From Capitulum mitella (lineage: Eukaryota > Arthropoda > Thecostraca > Pollicipedomorpha > Pollicipedidae): 64,000 nucleotides of DNA. The notes under the pieces were generated by a model. The model saw only the letters and a list, made by a program, of their open reading frames with translations, did not search any database and was not told where the DNA came from. Of the stretch, positions 1 through 10,915 are shown piece after piece. The stretch lies in contig CP099846.1 of the NCBI GenBank assembly GCA_030062745.1, forward strand, positions 5,580,001 through 5,644,000, given 5' to 3'. The position numbers were made by a program, and so were the translations under genes. Within the stretch, counting starts at the first letter, position 1, and the number at the start of each line of letters is the position of its first letter.

Positions 1-155
1 ACGAACCGGTTTAGCGTTTGATAACTGACGCCGTACTCCTTCGCAGCGCTGCGGTGTGAAACACCGTCACTGATAGCCAAGCTGGCCACTATTGAGAAAA
101 CATCTCTTGGGCTATTTTTACTTCTTTCGGTTTTCTGGAGGTACTTGCGTGGCAA
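1..155 (-). pseudogene. pogo/Tigger-like transposase, N-terminal HTH fragment (runs off left edge)
   Basis: Read on the minus strand from 155 to 1, this gives an open stretch of 51 codons that starts L-PRKYLQKTERSKNSPRD and continues into SAAKEYGVSYQTLNRF. That is the layout of a pipsqueak-type helix-turn-helix (HTH_psq) as found at the start of pogo/Tigger/CENP-B-like transposases: a short basic MPR-x-Y lead, then an alpha-helical SIVASLAISDG segment, then the recognition helix. Such domains bind the transposon's terminal repeats. The codon where the family usually has its starting Met (before PRKY) is TTG here, so the true start is either mutated or upstream. Any DDE catalytic domain would lie left of the window. 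Family assignment is by eye; a host pipsqueak-domain gene is a less likely alternative. Confidence 0.6.
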
Positions 156-2892
156 GATCTTTGGAAAATCTGAAGCACAAACGCACAGTTACGTGAAGTT
201 TTGGGAGCAATTTCGGAACGATAAACGTGAGCATGCATTGCATTATAGCGGCTAGGCTAGGTAACTAGCAATGGGGGAGGGGGGAATTGAGGCCGAAGGG
301 GAATCTGAGGCAATGGAGCCCATTGCGACCAAACCGAGGGGCCCAATCATGGGTGTAGCCACGGTTCAGAAAGGGGAGGGGAGACAATATTGCCGCAGGC
401 CACCCAGAACAGGTGGAGCGGAGGTAAAAATCACTTGTTTCGGGCACTGCATGACAAATTACCGTTGAAATCCCTTTTGTTAAATTTATAAGTTGAAGAA
501 GCTGCGTCGCCGATGGAAAGTATCTATTTGATACCTTAGATATCAGAGGGGGATAAATCACCACTTCCGGGAAACTGCGGAGCACGTGTACCTGCAGACC
601 CGCAAAGGTTACACCTATGGACCCAATGGGTGGAGGATGCTTGTGGCAGTGGCCTCACCAGCTTCAAAGTCGTTGTGGGAGAGACATGCCAATTTTCAAG
701 ACTGACTGTGATACTTCTGGGGGGCCAGGAAAATTCCCAAAGGAAAGAAGAACTTAAGCTAAAGAGGGCAATTTAATTTAATCGTGCATGAACCGTGGCT
801 GAGACTCTGTCAGCCTGCCAGGCTGCCACACCAACTTTTCAAACAGATTCCCACTTTTGGGCCCGATGTTTGTTTATCTCACTCTTAAGCTCGTGGCAAG
901 GCCGATGCCTTCAGACTTGGAAAAGTTGGAGGCTAGAGTCATTTTTGGGGCAGTCCCTCCCTTAGGTTATCTTACATGTGTCCCGGAAACGTGACAGGGT
1001 GAGCTGTACCAGTGGCGGGTATGTTGTATCACTGATACAACATGCCCCATACACAGCTGATACAACATGCACCGTCCGACATCTTGGAGGAAAGTTCGCG
1101 TCACTCAGTCCATGTGTGACCAGGAGACACAAAATGTTTTGCAGCATATGCAGAACATATACTTACCCGCGACTCAGCGTAGCGTTCAGACCAATCCAGT
1201 TGCACCGTGGGACCTTTAACACACATTTCTAACGATCGCAAAAATTTAAAACGATATGCAAAAAAAAAACAGATTCGTCGCACTCACCTCAGGGCGCATG
1301 CGCGTATGCAGCCGGAAGTACACTGAAAGACAGAGGGCGCTGCTGCGCGTCAGCAGAAAGGTTCGAAAGCACCATCTGTCGCTTAGATTTAAAGTAAATC
1401 GCCCTGATACTGCTCCCACTTGATACAGCTCGCCCCACTCTTCCCTATATGTCGGCCATACAACAAAATGGCCACTGCCATATTGGATCAAGTACAGTTC
1501 ACTAAATTTTTCGTCGGTTTGTTTATCATTATTGTTATTCATTTCGTTTCATTACGAAACAATGCTCCCCGTTTTACATATCAATGTCACCCAATGAACA
1601 GGGGAGAGAAAACAACTCATCTCTGGTTTCGATGGGACAGCAACAATAATAGCGTCTCAGAGCAGAGCAGTAGGGGTGAGAGACGCATTACTGAAATACT
1701 GCTTACATGGAAATCACAGTGTTTACGAGTCGGAAATGCCACGTTTTCGTAAGTAGACTACGTAAATATATTTTTTCCTCAGTATCGTAATGTGTAGGTA
1801 CCTGGTGCCACATGAACTGCTGACCGGGACCGCAGAAATTATGACCCAATCCACGACCTGACTGCCTTCTTGTGACGTCATGTCATTGCTATGATCTCCG
1901 GTCGGCGTCGACGTGGGTTATTCGGACAGCAGCGACCATAGGCCCGGGACCCATAGGGCCGAGGGGGGCTTCAACCCCCTAACTTTTTGAAATTTAACGT
2001 TGACCATATGGGCGTCGACTGGAAAGAACTGAACCAAGATGCTTCTCCTTCTTCCCTCAACTGAAGGGAAGTTCCCGAGCCCCTGTCAACAACCGCAAGA
2101 ACCACCACAAAGAAACCACAAAGCCCCAGGTCCGGGTCCAGATTCGCCGCGGCCGAACTGCAGAAGCCCGCTCAGACTGCCTAAAACAAGAGAAGAACAA
2201 GACGTCTGTGCGTGGTCGAGCTACCAGCTGACGCGGCCAGGCGCTTCTCACGATGTTGGAGGCTGCTAAGCAGGTAAATGTGATGTCAGAGCGCCGCAGT
2301 TAGCACTTGGGTATCCGCTGTTCGTGTAGTTAATCTGATCACAACCGGGATGTTGCTTGCCTTTCACCGCTTCGTTGGTTCTCCGGAACAACCATGATAT
2401 TAGTAAGTACTTGAAGTAGAAATAAAAAAGAAAAAGAAAAAAGAAAAAAGATGGATCGAAAGCTGACCAAATTTCAGGACTTACTAATGGGAAACAAAGG
2501 CCTTCAGCCATTTCATTTCCACTAGACCTTCCTCACTTTCCTTACTCTGTCCGATCTGCTTTTCGTCACGTTATTTTCAGTAGAAGGCAACAGCCTATCA
2601 GTTTGATAAATACGCACCAGTTGAGGAGAGCATGTCCTGTTCCATTATCTGCCGACGTCCTTTACAATATAATCGTTTGTCCTGTTCATGTCTGTTCTGA
2701 ATTTTTCTTTGCGTCCTATTTGGTTTGGCCTGGTTTAGCTTGGTTTGGAAAGGTCGCAAATAACTTGTGTCGCAAATAAATGAACTCGTCAAACAACTGA
2801 CATCCCAGGTGGTGGCGAGATGAGCCGTGATGTAGGACAGTTTGGTAGCATAAGGATAGGATGCAGAAAATTTAGTTGCTTTAGTTCCTAAT
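156..2892. other. Intergenic stretch, no gene recognised
   Basis: Only short unrelated open frames (longest about 130 codons) occur here, none with a recognisable domain. The block is of mixed composition, with a small palindrome at 1021-1043 and an A-rich tract near 2425-2450. I see no RNA gene or transposon end that I can support. Confidence 0.5.
1021..1068. repeat. Short palindrome plus third copy of the same arm
   Basis: ATGTTGTATCA (1021-1031) is followed after one base by its exact reverse complement TGATACAACAT (1033-1043). The same TGATACAACAT recurs at 1058-1068. This could be a remnant of a transposon terminus or a protein-binding palindrome; nothing else identifies it. Confidence 0.6.
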
Positions 2893-2896
2893 TTAA

Positions 2897-4107
2897 CCCT
2901 ATTCCCGGCAGGGGGGGGCGGAATCCGCCCCCCCCTCGGGTTTTTTGCTTGCCAATTCCAGGCTTTTTGACGCAGCTTCACGAAACTTGGTGACTTTTCC
3001 TAGCTATTCCTTCTACGCGCCGTGACAAAATTTCGAAATTCTATTTTGCTCAGGGGCGGAGCCAGGCAACGTTTTTGGGAGGCACCTCAGGTCATTTTTG
3101 GCCATGTTGAGGGTAAAAGGAAAATGTCTGCCAAAAACAGAGTTTTTAAGATAGAACTTAAAACTTTACATGACTATATAGCTAAATAGTTGGGCAATGT
3201 GCATATGTAATTTTGTTTATCTGAGGTCACTTTACAAGGTCAGGTCAAGGTCAAAAGGCAAAATTGGTTTTTTCGCAATAATTTCGGCGCCGTTTTTTCA
3301 AATGCCAAACCCGGAATATATATGACGTAGAAAAATTCCCTCTACTTGTGTACCAAGTTTCAGCTTGATATCAGGTCAGGTCACGGAGCTATGACCTAAA
3401 ATGTCAGTGCACGTACCCTATATCGCAAAAGCCAAAAAATGAATTTTTTGGAATAGAGTGAATTTAATCGATTAAAAACGTTTACAGATAATATTGAATG
3501 CACACGACATCATTCCAGGTGACCCCAAGGTCACTGGAGGTCATTTAAGGTCAAAGGTCACAAGTTGATCTGAGAAACGTGTGACCATGACAGTTCCCCC
3601 TTTTTTATGTCCCTGGCACCGCCTATGCTAACATTATACAAACATTGTAATGCGATTTGTACTTCTTTAGCATAACATGACTAGCAGAAGCTAAAAAAGT
3701 GTTTTGGCCTCTTTTGTTCATTCCATTATTGGAAAACTAATCCCCCTATTTTTGAAACCCTGTGAACGCCCATGAATTTTCTCAAAATTTCAGATTTGCA
3801 TACCCATGGTAAAAGCCCTATCCATAATCTCTCGATTGATGCCAGTTTCATCGAAATCGGTCCATAAACAACGGAGTTATAAGAAGTCAAAAAGTACCCT
3901 CCATTTTGACATTTTTGCCCCCCTGTATCCACAAATTTCAAAATTTTGAAAATTTCTTTTTATCAAAATGTAGTTCACGTCACGGCAAATCGATTGCCGT
4001 TTGTTGCGATGAAATCGGATAAGTAGTTCTCGAGATCTCAGGGGGGGGCCGAATCCGCCCCCCCCTGCCGGGAATCGGCCATACCGTCTAGCCCTCCGGG
4101 AATAGGG
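2897..4107 (+). mobile_element. piggyBac-like MITE, copy 1 (1211 bp, TTAA duplication)
   Basis: The element starts CCCTATTCCCGG and ends with the exact reverse complement CCGGGAATAGGG. It is flanked by TTAA on both sides (2893-2896 and 4108-4111), the target-site signature of piggyBac transposons, whose termini also begin CCC. Next to the left terminus lies a G-tract/GGAATCC/C-tract hairpin. The same ATTCCCGGCAGGGG block recurs inverted near the right end, but 20 bp inside the terminal repeat, giving asymmetric inner repeats as in piggyBac. The interior is AT-rich with many AGGTCA/GGTCA motifs and no significant ORF, so the element is non-autonomous. A second copy of identical length lies at 19095-20305, and a longer transposase-bearing relative lies at 31973-35026. 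Confidence 0.88.
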
Positions 4108-4474
4108 TTAACCCGAACCAAGAACAGCTGCTCTTCTGCTTTTCTGTTTAGGCCACTGGTGCAATGTCAGAGTCATTCGCAAATCGGTATTAAAGGGAAA
4201 CATTCAGGGTTATCCGAGGTCACATCATCTCACGTAAGGTCAAATCTTCTCGATTATCACGTAATTGGCCTGAACGAAATGTTCCGAATTCACAAAATTT
4301 CGTGATAAAAGTAATATTGAGTAAGAAAAGGTTTTTCACCCTCGCCCAACTTCACCCTGACGAGGGCGGCTGGAGCGGGGGTCGGGCATTTCGACACCTC
4401 CCCCTCTATCTCGCAAACGGAAGGTAGAAGAAAATGCTGCTTATATCAACGGAGAGCTCGTCATAGGTACGTTG

Positions 4475-4476
<2 letters not shown>

Positions 4477-4518
<42 letters not shown>
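4477..4518. repeat. (TA)n microsatellite
   Basis: An uninterrupted run of about 21 TA dinucleotides. Confidence 0.95.
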
Positions 4519-4520
<2 letters not shown>

Positions 4521-4807
4521 GAAACGGAAAGAGCTAGAGACATGAAATTTTATAGGCGGGGTAGGGCCATAACGATTTACATAGTACGCAATGTTTTACT
4601 GCCCTAGGTCAATAAATTCAAGGTCAAATGGGATCGAAAAGGTCAACTTTGGACACTTTCTCCACCCGTACAGGCGATGACGTACGGCTTTTCGAACGGA
4701 ACGGACGAAGGGGGACACTTTTGTGCCCCGCTTCTAGTGCGCGTTAACGCGAAACCCCCTTCCACTGCGCGTGATATAGCACTCAACTGATGACGGTTTT
4801 GGAGCCC

Positions 4808-5118
4808 AAGGAGTTGCAATCCAAAGGTATTCCTTGCCTTTTTGTTTGCATTACTATTAGATCTCCGACAGCACACGAAATAAAGCAAAGAAGACGACTG
4901 AATGTTAATTCAGGTCACAAGGTCAGGTGAGGCCACGCCACGTCATTGGCCATGGGCGTTCTAGAGTGTTGGTATTTAAGGAAAAATCCTTGCACAAATC
5001 ATTTCTACCGTTTTGGAAGAATACGAAGTGATGTGCCTCCAAAACGCTTGACTCGTACATGGTCAACAATTCGCCAGCGACGCTGAAAAGCCTTGCAAAT
5101 ATAGCGGAGTATAAATGC
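4808..5118 (+). repeat. Dispersed AGGTCA-containing repeat, copy A
   Basis: This segment is clearly similar, in the same orientation, to 57987-58243. Shared landmarks in the same order are CACGAAATAAAGCAAAG, then a GGTCAGGT cluster, then CAAATCATTTCTACCGTTTT, then a GGTCAACAA/GGACAACAA core with TCGCCAGCG. No ORF or terminal inverted repeat is visible, so the element class is unknown. Confidence 0.75.
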
Positions 5119-5988
5119 ACTATATCAGGTCATCTGATGCGATATGTCGGTGCGGAGTGCCCCGATGGCCGGGTTTCTACCGCGGACACCGCCTGACGGC
5201 CGCACTGCCGGCACACCGCCGTTACCGCCCCCTGGTGGCCACGCTGGCCGCGGCTTTCACTCCCCCCTAACGGCGGTGACGGCGGCGTTCCAGCGCTCCC
5301 GGCCGGACGGGGCCGCTCACGGCGCTGTGGCCCGATCAACTTTTCACTGTGGCTGGTGAGGGGAAACGCCGATAGTGGCTTGTCTGTTTTACACTGCACC
5401 TCATAAATGCTCCCACCAGTTAACGGAAGGTGGCGGAATACCCCAGTTCATGCATCCCACTGGGCTAGTGTGGAAAGCAAGTTTATAGTTCCTATGCTTT
5501 CACGGCCAGCGCCCGTGGAGCAAGAGCGAGATATTACGATAAGTTGACGCCTGCCCGAGCGTAGTGCCTTGTACGAACTAACAAGTTCATTAAAATTATT
5601 TTCTCCGCACAATTTAGTGACGTTACTGTTAGAAGTAAACAGATGAAAATAATAGAACTACAACCAACAATACCGCCACCGGTCACCGAGACCATCGGCA
5701 GCAATCACCGTTTGGATATGGAGAAGCCCCCTAGAACCCCTTGTCCCGATGTAGAAAATTAATCCCACCCAAACCCCCTGTTCCCACACACACAGAAAAA
5801 CTGAGAACAACTGAGTTTCAAATACCTGTATAATACACATATTAAGTTTGTAAAGCACTAAAAGCGACAGACTGCTTGTCATTTAAGCATTGCCTGATTG
5901 TAACTACACATTTTTGCCCGATAGAATCTTATAAATGACTTCGTATATGACTCTGTATCTTAGTATATGAATTTAAAAAGAAGTCAGG

Positions 5989-6202
5989 CAGGGGCGCAGC
6001 CAGGATTTTCTTAAAAGGCTGGGGGGAGCTCAGTGTGAACTGAAATCACACGAAAACCACCTGCCGGGAAGACGATGTACAATGGCTTTCGTAAAAACTG
6101 AGCGCCTGAAGGGGGGAGGGGCCGGGTCCGCCCTAGGCCCAGTCAGGGGATCCATGAAGCCAGGGGCCCCCTGAATTCATGGGCTCCCTGGCTGGGCCTA
6201 TG
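5989..6202 (+). mobile_element. hAT-type MITE (214 bp, 8-bp target-site duplication)
   Basis: The left terminus is CAGGGGCGCAGCCAGGATTT and the right terminus is CCCTGGCTGGGCCTATG, imperfect inverted repeats of the CAGNGGCG-AGCC type seen in hAT elements. The flanks are exact 8-bp direct repeats, AAGTCAGG at 5981-5988 and 6203-6210, the length typical of hAT insertion. The interior shares ACGAAAACCACCTGCCGG and GACGATGT-CAATGG, in the same order, with the reverse complement of the 167-bp element at 35657-35823, so the two belong to one family. There is no coding capacity. Confidence 0.85.
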
Positions 6203-6289
6203 AAGTCAGGTGTATGTGCAGCTGATAACTTTTAGGAACGGCAAGCGTCCAATGTGACAAAATTTTCACTGGTTGTTTTTATTCAGGAG

Positions 6290-6745
6290 GCCCAACATAG
6301 GATAAGAGCTCGCCATTGGTCACGTACTCCCCACCCCGAAACTTTGGGCCAGCTCTACCCCTCTGCGAGCCTCTTGTAAAGCGCTATGTTGATATTTCTG
6401 TCCAGGGAGCCCACATGAAGTGAGGAGGTCCACCACTGGTCGAGGAGCCCCAAAATTTCTGGTCGGCTGCGCCCCTGTCCCTGAGTGTGTTAGGCGGGCT
6501 TCTGGCACAGAAAAGGTCACCCTGAGACTGCCAGTAAAGCCCTGAAGTGCCAACGAAAGCCCCAGATACGGCTAGAGGGACCTTAAGACTGCCAGATATA
6601 CCCCATGTAACAGAGGAGGACCCCTGATACAGCCATGAAGACCACCGGAGACGATCAAAGGGCCCATGACACTGCAGAGGGGCCCTGAAATCGCCAAAAG
6701 GTCTTTTGTAACTGCCAGAGGGCCCCTGAGACGGCAAAAATGCTC
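6290..6745. repeat. Degenerate short-period repeats (GGGCCCCTGAGAC-type)
   Basis: Loosely repeated units of about 25-40 bp share a consensus close to GGGCCCCTGAGACTGCCAGA, for example near 6580, 6670, 6700 and 6720. Similar degenerate units appear at 8150-8500. Units of the same general style in another consensus fill 45240-46800 inside a hAT-type element. Frames open through this block are repeat artefacts. Confidence 0.55.
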
Positions 6746-6750
6746 TCCAA

Positions 6751-7110
6751 CAGGGGTGTCTATTTGTTTTCTTTTGAGAGAGCTCTGGCCCACCAATTGT
6801 TGATTTGGGTCCACCCAATGTTGGTTTGGTTTCATCCAATATTTTCTGCCGGTTTTAAAGGTGAGTGAGTAATAATAGCAAAAAGAACGGCCGCATAATA
6901 TAAGAGACAGGTGGAAAGTAAAGAATAAAGTATAAATCGGCGTATCTATCTATTTTTCTATCTTCTGTCTATACATACCGATATACATGGGAATAAATAC
7001 AATTTTTGTTCGATAAATAATAACAAAAAAACTTATAAATTTTCTTTGGTCAAACTAAAGTGGGTTAAATCCGTTGAGAAACCAATACTTGCGGGAGTTA
7101 AGAGGAGAGA
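6751..7110 (+). mobile_element. Partial hAT-type MITE, relative of 9266-9756
   Basis: It starts CAGGGGTGTCTATTTG, matching the left end of the complete element at 9266 (CAGGGGTGTCGATTTG). It stays alignable through the CTCTGGCCCACC, GGTTTTAAAGG and TATCTATC blocks and the AAAGTGGGTTA-GTTGAGAAACC block near 7055-7085. It then diverges before a right terminus is reached. No matching right terminal repeat or 8-bp duplication was found, so this copy is truncated or rearranged. Confidence 0.65.
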
Positions 7111-9265
7111 CGATAAGAGGGGCACCTGGATCACAGGGCGTCCTTTGAGACTATTAGGGAGGGACCTTTGGGACTTCCCACTAGAAGTTTCTAGCAGAAG
7201 GGCCCTGAGACGACCAGAGGGATCCTTGAAAGTATTTCATCTTATTGGAATATTTTTGTTTTCCTCGGCGCTTAATTTCGACCTCGACCGTCTGCTTAAG
7301 AACTGGGGGGTTTTTAGCCCCAGTCACTAGTCAAAGTAAAAAGTGATACAACATAAGTATATTTTTGGGTATCATAGCCGTTATAATTAATGATGTACAA
7401 GATAGCGTGCCGGCAACAATGGTAATTTAAGGCACAAGCACTGATACCAGATCTAACTGATACGGAACACCGCTCCACTATTCACACCCGACAAAGCTAC
7501 GTACAGAGATTAACATAAGACCTCGAAATGCACCTCGCTCCAACTAACTATATCTTACAGGATTAAGTACACAGACCACCTAAGTTCCTTCAGAGTCCGA
7601 GTTTTTCCATTCTGGCCAAGCCAGAATGAAGTTCGGCGGTGCTCTTGCATGTTTCAGAGGTGTGCTCCGCTCGTTCCGCAGGTGTGTCCAAGTCCTCGAA
7701 TGGCCTCGAATGACTCGAATAACCCCCCCCCCCCCGACCAGCGGCCGGGAGCTTTTATACTGCTCTCCGGTTCCGGATTCACGCGCTCGTCTCATCTCGT
7801 CTCACGCACCTTCTGCGTGTGGTGGTAATGAGCCGCTATGCACGACGGTCGGCTAATGTCAACAGGCAGGTTGAATGTGCCGACGCTCTTATTTGCGGCG
7901 GACGCCCTCATTTGCGGTGATCGACGGTTCCAGAAATCCATGGCGTTCTCGGCCGCGTCCGGGGTTGCGCGATCAGGGCTGTGTGGGTGTCGGCCTTCTC
8001 GCTCGCGGCTAGGAAAATTCTATGAACCGACGATTGTTGGGCTCTCTCGTCCTGCCGGTCCCCTGGTGCGCCGCCGGCGTCGAGGGAGCGAATTTGTTCC
8101 ACAATCTTACGACGTCCAGACAGCTCCTGAAACGGCCTAGAGGATGAGGAACTCGAGGATTACCAGAGGCACTTCTGTCGCGGCAGAGAAAGACTTATAT
8201 AGGGCCCTTGTTACTTCTTGAGGGGCCTCCTAGGCAGCGAAAATCCCCCAGGGACGACAGAAGGGAACCCGAGATGGCTTAAGTGTCCCTAAGGCTGCCA
8301 GATGAATCCATGACAATGCCCGAGGAATCCCTGAAACTGCGAAAGGAGCGCCTGAGACGTTCCGAAAGACACGCGAAACTGTAAAAAGAACGTGAGACCA
8401 ATAGACGGTCTTGACACGGAAGATGGCCCAAGACCACCAAAAAGCTAAAAAAAAGTCTCCAGAAACTACAAAACGGCAGAAGGGCTCCTGGACCAGATAC
8501 AGCACGACATCTGAAGTAGAGGGAGGAACGTAGCCGCGTGAAATCCCATCGCTGTTGTCATATTTCGGACACTTTGTAAGGGAACGAAACGATTTTTTTT
8601 AACGAGGGGACACGTACGCTTCATTTTTTTTAGGCTGTTTTGTACGGAAAAAACGCAAAGTTGCATCAAATGCATCAAATGTTTCGGCCTGGACTCAAAC
8701 AGATCAACGTTTTTTTCATATCTGAAGAACAGAAATGGGGGGGGGGACCGGGAGGGGGCCCCGCGCTGACCATTCGTTCACCTCCCCCCCCTTTGACGAA
8801 ATCTTGGAACCGCCCATGCTCTGAGAACCTTCACTCGAGTAGGGAATCAGTTACACGGGCTGAAACGAAAAAGTGTAAAAATGTCTGGAGAACAGTGTAT
8901 ATTTCCCGCGGGATTCAAATCTACTGCGAACTCTAGAGGGCTTTGGTTTCACCGACATGTGTTTCCTTGGCGTCAGTCAGCCCACACGGACTTGACACAA
9001 GACTTCGGACACGTCTGAGCCCAAGAGGCTGTTGTTCAGGGTCCTGTTGCACACAGCGATGTGCTATTTTCCGCCCCTATTGGTTCCAGGGCCCTAGAAG
9101 TCCATTGGATGTAGTGATTTCCATGATGGTCGAGCAGGCGTCAACCCGCCCTTATTTTCCGTCACCCGCGATAGTAGCGCCTCTGACGGCGACTGGTGAT
9201 AACACGGAACGGTCTATTCGCTAGTGAATCGAACTGACCATTGGCGGGTAAAGAAGGGTATATGG
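7111..9265. other. Intergenic, decayed repeats, no gene recognised
   Basis: Short unrelated open frames only. The degenerate GGGCCC/CTGAGAC-type units recur at 8150-8500. Near 8730-8818 a G-run and C-run bracket a short segment that ends GGAACCGCCCATG, resembling a worn hAT-type right end. I could not pair it with a left end or a target duplication. Confidence 0.4.
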
Positions 9266-9473
9266 CAGGGGTGTCGATTTGTATTCTTTCGAAGGGGCTC
9301 TGGCCCACCCAGTACTGATTTGGGCCTCTCCAGTATTGGTTTGCGCCCCTCTAATATTGTTTGCCAGTTTTAAAGGGAACTGGGCAAAGATAATGAAAGC
9401 AACTGCCACAATAGATAAAAGATAGGCAGAAAGGGTAGAATAAGGCATAGTGATGTATCTATCTTTTTGTCTA

Positions 9474-9547
<74 letters not shown>

Positions 9548-9756
9548 ATAAATCTGTAAACATATTGGTATATATCTACCTGTAAACATGGTATGTACGC
9601 AATTTTTCATTTGAAAAATAGTACAAAAAACTGAAAAATTTCCACTGATCAATATAAAGTGGGTTACCCATTGAGAAACCCACATTTGGGGAGATGTCAG
9701 GTTGTCGCGGCCCACGACTCGGCTCACCCAGTCATTTATAGAAACTGACGCCCCTG
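9266..9756 (+). mobile_element. hAT-type MITE (491 bp) carrying a (TA)n tract
   Basis: The left terminus CAGGGGTGTCGATTTGTAT and the reverse complement of the right terminus, CAGGGGCGTCAGTTTCTAT, match at 15 of 19 positions. The flanks are near-identical 8-mers, GTATATGG (9258-9265) and GTATAGGG (9757-9764), consistent with an aged hAT target-site duplication. The interior has no transposase. It includes a long TA microsatellite at 9477-9544. The left and central parts match 6751-7110. An open frame across the TA tract on the minus strand is a repeat artefact. Confidence 0.8.
9477..9544. repeat. (TA)n microsatellite
   Basis: An uninterrupted run of about 34 TA dinucleotides inside the hAT-type MITE. 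Confidence 0.95.
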
Positions 9757-9802
9757 GTATAGGGTGACCATACGCTATCTCGAGCGACCCAGGAAGGGTA
9801 AC

Positions 9803-10915
9803 CGGACCAAGGTTCGTAAGTCGAGGGGTCGTATGAGAAAAGCTTCGTAACCAAAGTTTCGTAATGTAAAATGTTTCGCCCACCACGGCGCGGGGTCGCT
9901 CTGCAGTCGGCATTGTGCGAACTACGAGGTGGGAAGCGGGCGCCACCTTTTGCGCATGATCAGCACCAAGGGTGCCTGATTCAAGCGCCCGCCGCCAGGC
10001 GGTGGTCGCCTCGGCCGTCTGGTTGCACCCTGGCGGTGGAGCCGCGCATGGCCGCTAGGCGGCGGTGGGCGCTGCATCAGGTGCCTAGGATGCTGCTGCC
10101 GGGTTAGGCGCATGCGCCAAAGGGGTGAACGACCCATTGGCTTCTTTGGGGTAGGTCATGTGGGTGTCTGGGCCAAAGAGGATCTCGAGATTCTGGGATT
10201 GGGGTTTCCCCTGCGTAAATGTAGGCGCTGTGATTGTGAGTGTGTTTGTACCGAATGTATCACGTTGAATGTTAGGATTGGTTGTGCGATTCTTTACCCG
10301 TAACTTGTAATTAGTGAATATATGGGATCCAAGATATCAGTTATCTTTCTCCTTGTGCGGGGTGCCGGGACTACTCTGCGGTGAGCGCAACACATCAGTG
10401 TGTGCCGGGTCGCACGTAACGACCGTGTGGCAGGCGAGCGAAACGGCGATACCGGTGCTTTTGGCTCCCCGTGACGAGTTCGGCCGACGACTCACGGTGG
10501 AGGGTGGAAGGCGCTGGGCGGTGCGAAGCGCTGTTTGGTGTCGTGTTAAGGTCCGAGTCCGGAAGGACCCTACTCCGCCTTTTTACAGTAAACATAAGGC
10601 TCGTATCAGTAAAGGTTCGTATCGGACAAGATTCGTACCGGTAAAGGTTAGTTCCGAGTTTGAGCCGGAGGCGCGGTATAGGATACCAGAGGCCGCAGGC
10701 CGATAATGGGTGCGGTCGGACTTGGCTCGGTCCAACAAAGGGGTTAGGTAAGGTAAGGTTAGGTTAGGCTTGATTTCTATTTCAGGTCAGTTCCTTTTCT
10801 AACATGAGTCTTTTCCGATTTCAACCCTGAGTTTACAAACCTTTGGTTAGGAACCTTTTTCCTTACAAACCTTTTCTGTTACGAAACCACTTTGGTACAA
10901 ACCTTTTCCATGACG
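9803..10915. repeat. Possible transposon with inverted clusters of an AAAGGTTYGTA motif
   Basis: At 9808-9872 a motif close to AAGGTTCGTAA recurs roughly every 17-20 bp (AAGGTTCGTA, GGGGTCGTAT, AAGCTTCGTAA, AAAGTTTCGTAA). Similar motifs lie at 10598-10645. At 10835-10910 the same motif appears in the opposite orientation (TTACAAACCTTTT, TTACGAAACCACTT, TACAAACCTTTTCC). Two inward-mirrored clusters about 1 kb apart resemble subterminal transposase-binding repeats. The sequence between is CpG-rich. It contains an open frame at 10314-10706 (130 codons) with no recognised domain. I did not find clean termini or a target duplication. Confidence 0.4.

Larger units (their letters stand above)
4112..5988. 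other. AGGTCA-rich repetitive stretch, no gene recognised
   Basis: AGGTCA/TGACCT hexamers and GGTCAGGTCA pairs are frequent between 4190 and 5130. A (TA)n tract lies at 4477-4518 and a dispersed repeat at 4808-5118. A short GC-rich patch at 5149-5360 gives open frames on both strands without recognisable domains. From 5400 to 5988 I see nothing beyond ordinary AT-rich sequence. Confidence 0.5.

Noticed and set aside
3055-3628. Separate nested hAT-type MITE inside the piggyBac-like copy
   Set aside because: Inverted ends are present, but there is no 8-bp duplication, and all three copies share it, so it is not an independent insertion here.
8730-8820. Possible hAT right end (GGAACCGCCCATG) after G and C runs
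   Set aside because: No left end or duplication could be paired with it.
9221-9946. 241-codon minus-strand frame
   Set aside because: It depends on a (TA)34 tract (YIYIYI) and crosses both ends of a MITE.
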